From: Bradyrhizobium ottawaense
GTDB taxonomy: Bacteria; Pseudomonadota; Alphaproteobacteria; Rhizobiales; Xanthobacteraceae
Assembly (NCBI RefSeq): GCF_002278135.3
Contig: NZ_CP029425.2
Span: 6,734,001 to 6,798,000, forward strand
DNA length: 64,000 nucleotides
Direction of reading: 5' to 3'
Program-made: the position numbers and the translations under genes
In this document: piece by piece, positions 48,070 through 57,271 of the stretch
Position numbering within the stretch: position 1 is the first letter of the stretch
Layout: each line of letters begins with the position of its first letter
Notes under the pieces: generated by a model
Told to the model about the DNA's origin: nothing
Seen by the model: the letters and a program-made list of their open reading frames with translations, nothing else
Database searches by the model: none

Positions 48070-48963
48070 ATGGAATTCCTGACGACCAGCGAAGCCGCCG
48101 ACTATCTTCGGCTCGGCGAACGCAAGCTCTACGAACTCGTCACCACCGGCGCGATCCCCTGCACCAAGGTGACCGGGAAGTGGCTCTTCCCGCGCCACGA
48201 ACTCGATCTCTGGGTGCTCTCTGGCCTCGCGCGTCCGGCCGGCATGCTGATCGCGGAGCCGCCGCCGGTCGTGGGCGGCAGCCAGGACGAACTGCTGGAT
48301 TGGAGCCTGCGCGAATCCGGCTCGGGCCTGGGATCGATGAGCGAGGGTAGCGTGCGCGGGCTCGAGCGCTTGCAGCGCAACGAGGTGATGGCGGCGGCGA
48401 TACATTTCCACGGCCTGGATGCTTCCGACGATCTCACTGGGGATGCCAGTGTCGAAGCGCTGCGGGCCGCTCCGGATTTGCATGATGCGGTGCTGGTCGC
48501 GTTCGTGCGCCGCGAACAGGGTCTCGTGCTGCCGCAAGGCAATCCCAAGCATCTGCACGGCCTGACCGACGTGCTCGCGCTCGGCGCCCGGATGGCGATG
48601 CGGCAACAGGGCACGGGCGCGCAGATGCTGCTCGACGTGCTGCTGAAGCGCGCGGGCGCCACGACGCGGGATTTGCGCCGGGTCGAGACGCCGGCCCTCA
48701 CCGGACCGGATCTCGCGGAACTGGTCCGCGCCGGCCAGGCCGATTGCGGCATCGCGACGCGCGCCGCCGCGCGTTCGGCCGGCCTCGATTTCGTGCCGCT
48801 GGTCTGGGAGAATTTTGACCTCGCGATGCGGCAGCGCAGCTATTTTCGCCCCGCCATGCAGGCCTTGATCGGATTTCTGAACGAGCGGCGGCTGCGCCAG
48901 CGCGCCGAGGAGCTGACCGGCTACGATCCCTCACCCGCAGGACAGATCCGCTTCGCAGCCTGA
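48070..48963 (+). CDS. HTH regulator with PBP-like (molybdate/tungstate) sensor domain
   Basis: The 297-residue protein has an excisionase/MerR-type HTH at the start (MEFLTTSEAADYLRLGERKL ... GKWLFPRHELDLW, about 1-55). A cytoplasmic periplasmic-binding-protein-like domain follows (about 75-290: LVAFVRREQGLVLPQGNPKH, MAMRQQGTGAQMLLDVLL, LVRAGQADCGIATRAAA). The second domain is the same type as the tail of the MoeA fusion nearby. It is divergent from the tup-like operon and is the probable regulator of that operon in response to Mo or W; the ligand is inferred. Confidence 0.87.
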   Translation: MEFLTTSEAADYLRLGERKLYELVTTGAIPCTKVTGKWLFPRHELDLWVLSGLARPAGMLIAEPPPVVGGSQDELLDWSLRESGSGLGSMSEGSVRGLERLQRNEVMAAAIHFHGLDASDDLTGDASVEALRAAPDLHDAVLVAFVRREQGLVLPQGNPKHLHGLTDVLALGARMAMRQQGTGAQMLLDVLLKRAGATTRDLRRVETPALTGPDLAELVRAGQADCGIATRAAARSAGLDFVPLVWENFDLAMRQRSYFRPAMQALIGFLNERRLRQRAEELTGYDPSPAGQIRFAA

Positions 48964-49061
48964 CATTGACGCCCGCCCCAAAATAGTTGCAAAAGAAACC
49001 AATTCAGCCGGGCATACCCGGGGCAACACCGGCCAACGTGCCGGAATAGGGGAGGACAAGC

Positions 49062-50276
49062 ATGAATCCAATCAGATTTGGACTGCCGGTCGCGGCCGCC
49101 TTGACGGCGGCGCTGCTGTCCGGTGCGGCATCGGCGCAGGTTTCCGACAACGTCGTCAAGATCGGCGTGCTCACCGACATGAACGGCCCGGCCTCTGCAC
49201 CGACCGGCCAGGGCTCGGTGACGGCGGCGCAGATGGCGATCGACGATTTCGGCGGCACCGTGCTCGGCAAGCCGATCAGCGTCGTGGTCGGCGACCATCA
49301 GCTCAAGGCCGACATCGGCGCCTCGCTCGCGCGGCGCTGGTTCGACGTCGAGCAGGTCGACCTGATCGTCGACGTGCCGGTCTCGGCGGTCGGCCTCGCG
49401 GTGCAGAACATCGCCAACGAGAAGAAGCGGCTGTTCATCACCCACTCCACCGGCACCGCCGATTTCCACGGCAAGTTCTGCTCGCCTTACGCGATCCAGT
49501 GGGTGTTCGACACCCGCGCGCTCGCGGTCGGCACCGCGGACGCCGTGGTCAAGCGCGGCGGCGACAGCTGGTTCTTCATCACCGACGATTACGCCTTCGG
49601 CCATTCGCTGGAGCGCGACGCTTCCGCGGTGGTCACCGCCAATGGCGGCAAGGTGCTGGGCTCGGTGCGGCCGCCGCTGGCGACGCCTGACCTCTCCTCC
49701 TTCGTGCTGCAGGCGCAGGCTTCCAAGGCCAAGATCATCGGCATTGCCGCAGGGCCCCCCAACAACATGAACGAGATCAAGACCGGCTCGGAGTTCGGCG
49801 TGTTCAAGGGCGGCCAGCAGATGGCGGCGCTGCTGGCGCTGATCACCGACATCCACGGCCTCGGCCTGCAGGCGGCGCAAGGCCTGCTGCTGACCACGTC
49901 GTTCTACTGGGACATGGATGACAAGACCCGCGAATGGTCAAAGCGCTATTTCGCCAAGATGAACAAGATGCCGTCGATGTGGCAGGCCGGCGTCTATTCA
50001 TCCGTGATGCACTATCTCAACGCCATCAAGGAAGCGGGCACCGACGATCCGCTCAAGGTCGCAGCCAAGATGCGCGAGAAGCCGATCGAGGATTTCTTCT
50101 CCCGCAACGGCAAGCTGCGGGAGGACAATCTGATGGTCCACGACCTCTGGCTGGTGCAGGTGAAGACGCCGGAGGAGAGCAAATATCCGTGGGACTATTA
50201 CAAGATCCTCACGACCATCTCGGGCGACAAGGCGTTCGGTCCGCCGGACCCGGCATGTGCGATGGTGAAGAAGTGA
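49062..50276 (+). CDS. Branched-chain-amino-acid-type ABC substrate-binding protein
   Basis: A 404-residue secreted protein (signal peptide MNPIRFGLPVAAALTAALLSGAASA in outline) with the Leu/Ile/Val-binding fold: VVKIGVLTDMNGPASAPTGQGSVTAAQMAIDDFGG, IVDVPVSAVGLAVQNIANEKK and SWFFITDDYAFGHSLERDA. Members bind amides, aromatic acids or amino acids in the periplasm. No liv-type permease or ATPase is adjacent, and an IS element lies just downstream. A ribosome site GGGGAGG precedes the ATG. Ligand unknown. Confidence 0.9.
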   Translation: MNPIRFGLPVAAALTAALLSGAASAQVSDNVVKIGVLTDMNGPASAPTGQGSVTAAQMAIDDFGGTVLGKPISVVVGDHQLKADIGASLARRWFDVEQVDLIVDVPVSAVGLAVQNIANEKKRLFITHSTGTADFHGKFCSPYAIQWVFDTRALAVGTADAVVKRGGDSWFFITDDYAFGHSLERDASAVVTANGGKVLGSVRPPLATPDLSSFVLQAQASKAKIIGIAAGPPNNMNEIKTGSEFGVFKGGQQMAALLALITDIHGLGLQAAQGLLLTTSFYWDMDDKTREWSKRYFAKMNKMPSMWQAGVYSSVMHYLNAIKEAGTDDPLKVAAKMREKPIEDFFSRNGKLREDNLMVHDLWLVQVKTPEESKYPWDYYKILTTISGDKAFGPPDPACAMVKK

Positions 50277-50292
50277 CCGGCAACGCAAGCTA

Positions 50293-51410
50293 GTCCCCGG
50301 AATCAGAGCTGAGTGATACGGCGGCCTTTGAAACGGCGTTGACGGACCTTTTTCTTGGTCCAGACGAAGGGCTCGGCTCTGTCGTTGTATGCGTTGACGT
50401 AGGCATCGATGTGTTCCTGAAGCTGCTTGAGGCTCGTGAAGGAGGTGCCGCTGAGCGACTGCCCCTGCAAGATGGAAAACCATACTTCGACCTGATTGAG
50501 CCATGACGCACTTGTCGGCGTGAAATGAAATTGCACGTTGGGGTGGGCCTTGAGCCAGTCCTCGTTCTTTTTATGGGTGTTGAGGTTGTCGAGGATGACG
50601 TGAAGCTTGCGGTTCGGAAAAGTCGCGGTGACGCTGTTCATGAAATCGAGAAACTCGACGCGGCGCCGGCGTTTTGAATGGGTCGCGATGATCTTTCCGG
50701 TGGCGACTTCGAGCGCCGCAAACAATGTTGTGGTGCCATGCCGCTTGTAATCGTGGCTTTGGCCGGTTAAGGCGCGGCCATTGGGCAACTTCAGATAACC
50801 CTGCGCTCGCTCCAAAGCCTGGATCGAGGGCTTCTCGTCCACGCACAGCACAATGGCCTTCGCCGGCGGCGCGACATAGAGGCCGACAACATCGGCGGCT
50901 TTGGCCGTAAAGTTCGGGTCGTTGCTCTCGCACCAGGACTTGCGAGCCACCAGGTCAATCTTGTGGCTGCGCAGGAACCGCCAGACATATTGGACATCGA
51001 CATCGCCCAGCGCCTCGGCCAGCAGGGGGCCGGTCCAGCGCGCAAACCCTTGCGGTGGCGGCTTATCCAGCAGCTTCAGAATCCGCTTGTCGGTCGTCTT
51101 CGTATAGATCGGCTGCTTGCCAGGCCGCGGCTTGTCTTGCAGCCCTTCAAGGCCATGGTCGGCATAGCGATGCCGCCAAAGGCTGACAATCCGCGGCTGG
51201 ACCCCAACTTCCTTGGCGATCGACCGGGTGCTGCGCCCATCCGCCGCCAACAGAACTATCCGCGCCCGCTTCAAATCGCGCTGCAACGTCACCGGTGAGC
51301 GACAGCACGCCTCAAGCACCTTGCGATCTTTCCTCGAAAGGTGGACTTCTCTTGCTTCGGGTATCATCCCGACCTTGAATCACGACTCACGTTCCAAGAA
51401 AAGTGGGTAC
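50293..51410 (-). mobile_element. IS630-family insertion sequence
   Basis: An element of about 1.12 kb flanked by TA within CTAG at both ends (50290-50293 and 51410-51413), the target-site type of IS630 elements. The termini begin GTCCCC and, inverted, GTACCC and share further interrupted matches (GGAA...GAGT), so the inverted repeats are imperfect. Removing it and one TA rejoins GCAAG and CTGCAACG. One intact transposase gene fills the element. Confidence 0.75.
50303..51367 (-). CDS. IS630-family transposase
   Basis: This 354-residue transposase has a double HTH at the N-terminus (LKRARIVLLAADGRSTRSIAKEVGV, VSLWRHRYADHGLEGL). The D-D-E catalytic core is Asp177 (LCVDEKPSIQ), Asp260 (VILDNLNTHK) and Glu294 (ASWLNQVEVWFS), with the D34E spacing of IS630. 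No frameshift or stop interrupts it, so it is probably active. Confidence 0.92.
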   Translation of the reverse strand: MIPEAREVHLSRKDRKVLEACCRSPVTLQRDLKRARIVLLAADGRSTRSIAKEVGVQPRIVSLWRHRYADHGLEGLQDKPRPGKQPIYTKTTDKRILKLLDKPPPQGFARWTGPLLAEALGDVDVQYVWRFLRSHKIDLVARKSWCESNDPNFTAKAADVVGLYVAPPAKAIVLCVDEKPSIQALERAQGYLKLPNGRALTGQSHDYKRHGTTTLFAALEVATGKIIATHSKRRRRVEFLDFMNSVTATFPNRKLHVILDNLNTHKKNEDWLKAHPNVQFHFTPTSASWLNQVEVWFSILQGQSLSGTSFTSLKQLQEHIDAYVNAYNDRAEPFVWTKKKVRQRRFKGRRITQL

Positions 51411-51419
51411 TAGCTGCAA

Positions 51420-51503
51420 CGTCATGGCCGGGCTTGTCCCGGCCATCTACGTTTAGCCGCACAGACAGAAGAACGTGGATGCCCGGGACAAGCCCGGGCA
51501 TGA
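51420..51503. repeat. Double-hairpin dispersed repeat
   Basis: Two hairpins, ATGGCCGGG-N5-CCCGGCCAT (51424-51446) and ATGCCCGGG-N5-CCCGGGCAT (51479-51501), are themselves inverted relative to each other (CGTCATG... and ...CATGACG at the outer ends). The pattern is that of common Bradyrhizobium intergenic repeats. It begins right after the IS630 end and may also terminate the leftward TAXI gene. Confidence 0.75.
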
Positions 51504-51525
51504 CGAGCGCGGGTGTGGTCACGAG

Positions 51526-52488
51526 CTACTTCATAACTCCAATCTCGCGGAAGTACTTTGCGACTCCCGGATGAATTAGCTCCGGCCTCGGCGCTGCGGC
51601 AACCGTGTTCGAGGCCGTGGTCTCGCAGGCCTGCGCGAGCTTCTTGCAGAAATTCGTCTCGACGCCGTGCAGCGTCTTCGCCAGGCGATAGGCAATTTCC
51701 TCGGGCAGATCCTCGCGCGTCAGCACAAAGCTCCAGGACCCGAGCGAGGCGATCGGCGCGGACTGGTTCGGATAGCTATTGGCCGGCACCAGCAACGGCT
51801 TCAGGAAGGAATGCTTGGCGCGGATGCGCGTCATCTCTTCAACATCAGGCGCGATGAAGCGCGCGCCTGACGCGCTCGATGCGACCGCGGCAAAGCCGGG
51901 CCAGCCGATGCCGGCGCCCCAGAGCGCGGCGACGCGGCCGTCCTCGACCATCGCGGGACCGTCGCCGGCGCGATCGAGATAGATGGCCTTGAAGTCCTCA
52001 TCCTGCCTCAGCCCGAGGCCATCCAGCACATAGCGCGCCAGGATCGGCAGGCCCGAGCCCCTGGCGCCGAACGCCACGGGCTGACCGACGAGATCGCGGA
52101 TCGTCTTGTAGGGACTATCTGCGCGCACCACGAACATGCCGGGGTTGGAATAGATCGCCGTGAGTATCTTCAGCCGAACCGGCGCACGCCCGATGCCGGC
52201 AAAGGCCTCATAGGCCGGCTCGCCTGCGACCAGCGCGAGATCGAGCTCGCCCTTCTCCAGCAGCGGAATGTTCTCGTTGCTGCCCTTGGTGTTGCGCGGG
52301 GCGATGGAGATTTGCGGATCGGCCGCGTTCATCACTTCGGCAACGGCGTTGCCATAGAGCGGGAAGCCGCCGCCGGGCGTCGCGGTGCCCAAGCTGATCG
52401 TCGTGGTCGGAATGGCCGTGCCTCCGGTTTGAGCAGCAGCGGGGCTGGCGAGCAGCACTGCAGCAAGAGCGATCATCGCGAATCTCAT
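51526..52488 (-). CDS. TAXI-family TRAP transporter solute receptor
   Basis: A 320-residue periplasmic receptor from ATG 52488 (GGG AGG-like AGGGA eight bases upstream; the ATG at 52494 is too close to it). Signal peptide MRFAMIALAAVLLASPAAA. The TAXI pattern is TTTISLGTATPGGGFPLYGNAVAEVMNAADP, TKGSNENIPLLEKGELDLALVAGEPAYEA and NPGMFVVRADSPYKTIRDLVGQPVAFG. These proteins deliver carboxylates or glutamate to fused TRAP permeases. No permease gene is present here. Divergent from the TctC-type gene. Confidence 0.88.
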   Translation of the reverse strand: MRFAMIALAAVLLASPAAAQTGGTAIPTTTISLGTATPGGGFPLYGNAVAEVMNAADPQISIAPRNTKGSNENIPLLEKGELDLALVAGEPAYEAFAGIGRAPVRLKILTAIYSNPGMFVVRADSPYKTIRDLVGQPVAFGARGSGLPILARYVLDGLGLRQDEDFKAIYLDRAGDGPAMVEDGRVAALWGAGIGWPGFAAVASSASGARFIAPDVEEMTRIRAKHSFLKPLLVPANSYPNQSAPIASLGSWSFVLTREDLPEEIAYRLAKTLHGVETNFCKKLAQACETTASNTVAAAPRPELIHPGVAKYFREIGVMK

Positions 52489-52595
52489 GGTCATTCCCTG
52501 CGGGCCTGCGTCAACACCGACTTGCGGCGATGTAGGCAGGGAGCGGATTTTGTGAAAGCATATCGCCCAACGACAATAGAACAATGGGAGACGTC

Positions 52596-53570
52596 ATGTT
52601 GCGAATTTTGCGGTGCGTTTTTTTTGGGCTCGCGGTCCTCTCAGGTCTTTTCAGCGTCACGCCTCCCGCCTCCGCCGCCTATCCCGACCGCCCCGTGCAC
52701 TGGCTGATTGGATTTGCGGCCGGCGGCCCGGTCGACATCGTGGCGCGGATCATGGCGCAGTGGCTGTCGGACCGCCTCGGCCAGCAATTCATCGTCGAGA
52801 ACCGCACGGGGTCCGGCGGCAACATCGCTGCCGCCGCCGCGATCAACTCGCCGGCCGACGGCTACACGTTGCTGTTCGTCGCGCCCAACAACGCGATCTC
52901 GACCTCGCTCTACAAGAAGCTGCCGTTCGACTTCTTGCGCGACACCGTGCCGGTGGCCAGCATCATGCAGCTCACCAACATGCTGGTCGTCTCCAACGCG
53001 TTTCCGGCGAAGACGGTTCAGGAGTTCGTCGATTACTGCAAGGCCAATCCCGGCAAGATCTCCTTTGCCTCGTCCGGCAACGGCACCTCGGTGCACATGT
53101 CGGCCGAGCTGTTCAAGGTGCTGACCAAGTGCGACATGGTGCACGTGCCCTATCGCGGCTCCGCCATCGCCTTCCCCGACATCATCTCCAACAAGGTGCA
53201 GCTGATCTTCGACAATCTGCCTTCGGCCATGGAGCAGGTGAAGGGCGGCAATGTCCGCGCGCTGGGCGTGACCTCGCCGCAGCGCTGGCCGAGCGTGCCC
53301 CACGTACCCGCGATCGCCGAGACCGTGCCGGGCTTCGAATCGGTCGGCTTCTACGGCATCTCCGCGCCGAAGGGCACGCCGAGCGAAGTGATCGAGACCC
53401 TCAACAAGGCCGTCGGCGAAGCGCTGAAGGACCCGAAGCTGATCGCGCGCCTCACTGAAGTCGGCGGCATCCCCAAGCCGATGACGCCGGCCGAGTTCGG
53501 CAAGCTGGTCAATGATGAGACGGAGAAGTGGCGCAAGGTGGTGGAGTTCGCCGGGGTCTCGGTGGACTAG
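52596..53570 (+). CDS. Tripartite tricarboxylate transporter (TctC-type) receptor
   Basis: The 324-residue secreted protein starts at ATG 52596, four bases after GGGAGA. It has a signal peptide (LRILRCVFFGLAVLSGLFS, cleavage near ASA) and the Bug/TctC fold: YPDRPVHWLIGFAAGGPVDIVARIMAQWL, VENRTGSGGNIAAAAAINSPADGYTLLF, and FVDYCKANPGKISFASSGNGTSVHMSAELF. Bug proteins bind diverse carboxylates and often work far from their TctAB partners. None is adjacent. Confidence 0.9.
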   Translation: MLRILRCVFFGLAVLSGLFSVTPPASAAYPDRPVHWLIGFAAGGPVDIVARIMAQWLSDRLGQQFIVENRTGSGGNIAAAAAINSPADGYTLLFVAPNNAISTSLYKKLPFDFLRDTVPVASIMQLTNMLVVSNAFPAKTVQEFVDYCKANPGKISFASSGNGTSVHMSAELFKVLTKCDMVHVPYRGSAIAFPDIISNKVQLIFDNLPSAMEQVKGGNVRALGVTSPQRWPSVPHVPAIAETVPGFESVGFYGISAPKGTPSEVIETLNKAVGEALKDPKLIARLTEVGGIPKPMTPAEFGKLVNDETEKWRKVVEFAGVSVD

Positions 53571-53893
53571 CGGCAGCTCAGCGGCGAGCCGGCAGGACAT
53601 CGGAGGGGGACCCCGGAGGCCCCCTCCATCAAATATCGCAAAACAACCCCATGCACAGTAAACGAGCCTAATAATTTCAATGGGTTACGGGGGACAAAAA
53701 GCGGGCCGCCGCGGGGCGTTTGCTCCGTCGGGCAAAACAGGGGATATACAGACATCGTCATCAAATTCGGTTATCCGAAACTGCGCGCCCGGCGTTCTCG
53801 CGAGCCAGAGCCAGCATTGCACCCCCGCCCCCATCCCTGTAAACGAACCGCGCACCGTTGCCGGCCGCGCATCCCGCGAACCGTCTCGCGGCG
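53571..53893. other. 323-base gap before the tRNA
   Basis: Apart from the hairpin listed above I see no gene. The last part is AT-richer (for example ATTTCAATGGGTTACGG) and should contain the tRNA promoter, but no clear -35/-10 pair stands out. Confidence 0.4.
53602..53627 (+). terminator. GC-rich hairpin after the TctC-type gene
   Basis: GGAGGGGG (53602-53609) pairs with CCCCCTCC (53620-53627) across a ten-base loop. There is no T run, so it may stop transcription only with Rho. It is 31 bases past the stop codon. Confidence 0.45.
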
Positions 53894-53969
53894 GGGCCTG
53901 TAGCTCAATGGTTAGAGCCGGCCGCTCATAACGGTCTGGTTGCAGGTTCGAGTCCTGCCGGGCCCACCA
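53894..53969 (+). tRNA. tRNA with CAT anticodon, probably tRNA-Ile2 (lysidine)
   Basis: The 76-base cloverleaf is complete with encoded CCA. The acceptor stem GGGCCTG pairs with CGGGCCC (one T-G wobble), the D stem is GCTC/GAGC, the anticodon stem GGCCG/CGGTC holds the loop CTCATAA (anticodon 53927-53929), and the T arm is GCAGG-TTCGAGT-CCTGC. The GGGCC acceptor and the T arm resemble tRNA-Ile(CAU) more than elongator tRNA-Met, which starts GGC. The identity needs TilS recognition features to confirm. Confidence 0.85.
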
Positions 53970-54157
53970 CGCTTCGCCCTGCGGGCTACGCGCGGCACAG
54001 CCACGCAACGACCGAAGGGCGAACGGTCCGGCGTAGCTGGAGCAAAGCGGACGCGAAGACGGACTTCGGCCGCGAGCTTCGGCCCGGCAAGCCAGCGCCA
54101 CACATCAAGAGCGAAGCGAGTGAAGGCTGCCGCGCCGCCGGCTGATCAGAGATAGCC

Positions 54158-57100
54158 CTACTCGGCAGCCATTGCTGTTCGCAACTCCGGTTTGTCCGTC
54201 GCGCTCACAGGGATCTCATCCGCAGTTGGCTTGATGCGGAACCACGCGGCATACAGCGCAGGAAGGAAGAGCAGGATCAACACCGTGCCGACTGCCGTGC
54301 CGCCGATCAAGGTATAGGCCATCGATCCCCAGAAGACGGAGTGTGTGAGGGGGATGAACGCGAGTACGGCCGCAAGTGCGGTCAGGATCACGGGCCTCGT
54401 GCGTTGCACCGTGGCTTCGATGACGGCGTGGTAGTCGTCGAGGCCCGCCGCGCGGTTCTCCTTGATCTGTTCGGTCAGGATCAGGGTATTGCGCATCAGT
54501 ATCCCGGCCAGTCCGATCAGTCCCAGAATCGCGTTGAATCCGAAGGGCTGGTTGAAGATCAGCAACGCAGGCACGACGCCGACGAGACCAAGCGGTGCTG
54601 TCAGCATGACGAGGGCCATCATCGAGAATGATCTGACCTGAAGCATGATGACGATCAGCGTTGCGGCGATCATGGCGGGAAAGACGGTCGCGAGCGCGTC
54701 ATTGGCCTTCGTGGCCTCCTCGATCGAGCCGCCGGTCTCGATGCGATAGCCGGCCGGAAGCGATGCGATCAGCGGCTGGAGGGCTTTCACGATGTCCTTG
54801 GAGACCTCGGGAGGCTGCGTCGCCTCATTGATGTCCGAACGAATCGTGACGACCGGCGTGCGATCGCGGCGCTTCAGGATCGGCTCTTCGAGCTGGACTT
54901 CCGAATGGCCGATCTGGTCGAGCGGAATCAGACGGCCGTCTCGGCTCGTCAGTGAGAAGTCGGCCAACCGTGTCGGATCCAGCCGCTCACCGCCGGCGCT
55001 GCGCGCCACGATCGGGACATTGCGAATGTCCTCGCGGACCTGCGTGACGGCGATGCCAGTGAGGAGGAACTGGAGCTGCCGCCCGACTTCCGCCGGCGAG
55101 AGGCCGATGAGGTTCAGCCGATCCTGATCTGGAATGAAGCGGAGCACGGGTGTGCGATTGCCCCAATCCCGATTGGCTTGTCGCACGTCGGGAACGCCCC
55201 GCATGACCTCGACGGCTTTTTCAGAGAGCGCGTACAATTTCGCGGGATCGGGGCCCATCACCCGAAACTCCACCGGGAACGGCGTGTAGGGTCCGAAGAC
55301 GAGCTGGGTGACGCGCACACGCGCTTCCCGGGCAAGGCCGTGTGATACCGCCTCCCGGAGCCGCTGCTTCAAAGCCTCGCGCGCCTCGGCGTCTGGCGTC
55401 AGCACGACGATCTTGGCAAAGGCCGGATCGGGGAGCTCCGGCGCCATCGCGAAGAAGAAGCGGGGCGCGCCCTGACCGACATAGCTGGTCACGATCTTCG
55501 CCTCGGGTTGATCATGCAGCCAGCGTTCGAGCTTCTCGACGGCGGCGGTCGTCGTCTCGATGCTGGTGCCTTCCGGCAGGCGAACCTCCACGAGAACCTC
55601 GGGGCGATCCGACGTCGGGAAAAACTGCTGCTTGACCGCGCCCATGCCGAGGCCGGACAGCGCGAAAGCGATCACGACGAGGCTGCAGGTCAGGAACTTG
55701 TGGCGCACGGCCAGGGTGATGACCCGCCGCAAGCGCCGGTAGTTCGGCGTGTCGTAGATCGCGTGGTGGCCGCCCTCGATAGGCTTGATCGCAGGCAGCA
55801 TCTTGACACCAAGGTAAGGCGTGAAGATCACCGCGACGATCCAGGAGACGATGAGAGCGAACCCGACGACCCAGAAGATGTTGCCGGCATATTCGCCGGC
55901 GGTCGAGCGCGCGAACCCCACCGGCAGGAACCCCGCGATCGTCACGAGTGTGCCCGAGAGCATCGGCGCCGCAGTGTGGCTCCATGCGTAGGCCGCCGCA
56001 CTGAGGCGGTCCATCCCCTCTTCCATTTTCACCACCATCACCTCGATGGCGATGATGGCATCGTCCACGAGCAGGCCAAGCGCGAGGATGAGAGCACCGA
56101 GCGTGATGCGATCGAAGAATCGGCCCGTTTCCAGCATGATGAGAAACACGACGGCCAGCGTCAGAGGGACTGCGGCGGCCACGACGATTCCCACGCGCCA
56201 GCCGAGGCTGAGCAGGCTGACCAGCAGCACCACAGCGAGCGCCATTGCGAATTTGATCATGAACTCGTCGACCGCGGAGGTGATGTTCACGGCCTGATCG
56301 GTCACCTTGTCGAGCGTCATCCCGAGCGGCAGTGTCCGCGCCAGGGCTGCGGACCTCTCTTCCAACGCCTTGCCGAGCGCCAGACCGTTCCAGCCCTCCT
56401 GCATCACTGCCGCGAGCATGATCGTGGGCTCGCCCTGGTGCCGGATGATGTAGGTGGGAGGATCCTCGTAGCCGCGACGAACCTCGGCGATGTCGGACAG
56501 CTTCAAGGTTCGTCCCGCAGCGACGATCGGCGTGTCGGCGATCGCCTGCACGCTGTCGTAACCGCCGTCGACCCGGATGAAGACCTGTGGCCCGCTCGTG
56601 TCGATCGAACCTGCCGGGGTCACCGTATTCTGCCGCTGCAAGGCGGCAACGATATCCTGTGCCGACACGCCGAGCGTTGCCAGCTTGGGATAGGAAAACT
56701 CCACGAAGATCTGCTCGGGACGTTCGCCGAAGATATTGATCTTCTTGACGCCGGGCACATGCAGCAGGTCCTGGCGGATCACCTCCGCCTTCCTGGCGAG
56801 CTCACGCATCGGCATGCCCTTCGCCTTGAGGGCGTAGAGCGCGAAGCTCACGTCCGAATATTCATCGTTGACGAAGGGGCCGAGCACGCCGGCCGGCAGC
56901 TTGCGGGCTTCATCTCCGAGCTTCTTGCGAGCCTGATAAAACTCTTCCTGGACGCTCGATGGCGGCGTGCTGTCCTTCAGCGTCACCGTCATGTACGCAT
57001 AACCCGGCCGCGTCGTCGTCTCCACCCGGTCGTACCAGGTCAGCTCCTGAATCCGCTTCTCCAGGGGTTCGGCGACCTGGTCCTGCATCTCGCGTGCCGT

Positions 57101-57271
57101 CGCACCCGGCCACACCGTCGTGACCGTCAGGGTCTTGATGGTGAAGGACGGGTCCTCGGCCCGCCCGAGCATGAAGAAGGCGTAGGCGCCTGCTGCCGCC
57201 AGCAGAATGATAAAGAACAGGGTGACGGCCCGCTCGCGAACGGCGACCGCGGAGAGATTGAAGCTCATCAT
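54158..57271 (-). CDS. RND efflux pump inner-membrane transporter (HAE family)
   Basis: This 1037-residue proton-driven exporter has the RND layout: a first helix (VTLFFIILLAAAGAYAF), a large periplasmic loop, helices 2-7 with the proton-relay Asp pair in ILALGLLVDDAIIAIEVM, a second loop, and the last helices (LGLVGVVPALLIFNQPFGFNAILGLIGLAGILMRN). It is of the hydrophobe/amphiphile exporter class. It starts four bases inside the adaptor gene's end (overlap). No outer-membrane channel gene is adjacent, so it probably uses a TolC-type protein encoded elsewhere. Confidence 0.94.
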   Translation of the reverse strand: MMSFNLSAVAVRERAVTLFFIILLAAAGAYAFFMLGRAEDPSFTIKTLTVTTVWPGATAREMQDQVAEPLEKRIQELTWYDRVETTTRPGYAYMTVTLKDSTPPSSVQEEFYQARKKLGDEARKLPAGVLGPFVNDEYSDVSFALYALKAKGMPMRELARKAEVIRQDLLHVPGVKKINIFGERPEQIFVEFSYPKLATLGVSAQDIVAALQRQNTVTPAGSIDTSGPQVFIRVDGGYDSVQAIADTPIVAAGRTLKLSDIAEVRRGYEDPPTYIIRHQGEPTIMLAAVMQEGWNGLALGKALEERSAALARTLPLGMTLDKVTDQAVNITSAVDEFMIKFAMALAVVLLVSLLSLGWRVGIVVAAAVPLTLAVVFLIMLETGRFFDRITLGALILALGLLVDDAIIAIEVMVVKMEEGMDRLSAAAYAWSHTAAPMLSGTLVTIAGFLPVGFARSTAGEYAGNIFWVVGFALIVSWIVAVIFTPYLGVKMLPAIKPIEGGHHAIYDTPNYRRLRRVITLAVRHKFLTCSLVVIAFALSGLGMGAVKQQFFPTSDRPEVLVEVRLPEGTSIETTTAAVEKLERWLHDQPEAKIVTSYVGQGAPRFFFAMAPELPDPAFAKIVVLTPDAEAREALKQRLREAVSHGLAREARVRVTQLVFGPYTPFPVEFRVMGPDPAKLYALSEKAVEVMRGVPDVRQANRDWGNRTPVLRFIPDQDRLNLIGLSPAEVGRQLQFLLTGIAVTQVREDIRNVPIVARSAGGERLDPTRLADFSLTSRDGRLIPLDQIGHSEVQLEEPILKRRDRTPVVTIRSDINEATQPPEVSKDIVKALQPLIASLPAGYRIETGGSIEEATKANDALATVFPAMIAATLIVIMLQVRSFSMMALVMLTAPLGLVGVVPALLIFNQPFGFNAILGLIGLAGILMRNTLILTEQIKENRAAGLDDYHAVIEATVQRTRPVILTALAAVLAFIPLTHSVFWGSMAYTLIGGTAVGTVLILLFLPALYAAWFRIKPTADEIPVSATDKPELRTAMAAE

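Noticed and set aside
53894..54157. Genomic-island insertion at the tRNA gene
   Set aside because: No integrase and no repeated tRNA 3' end were found downstream within the window.
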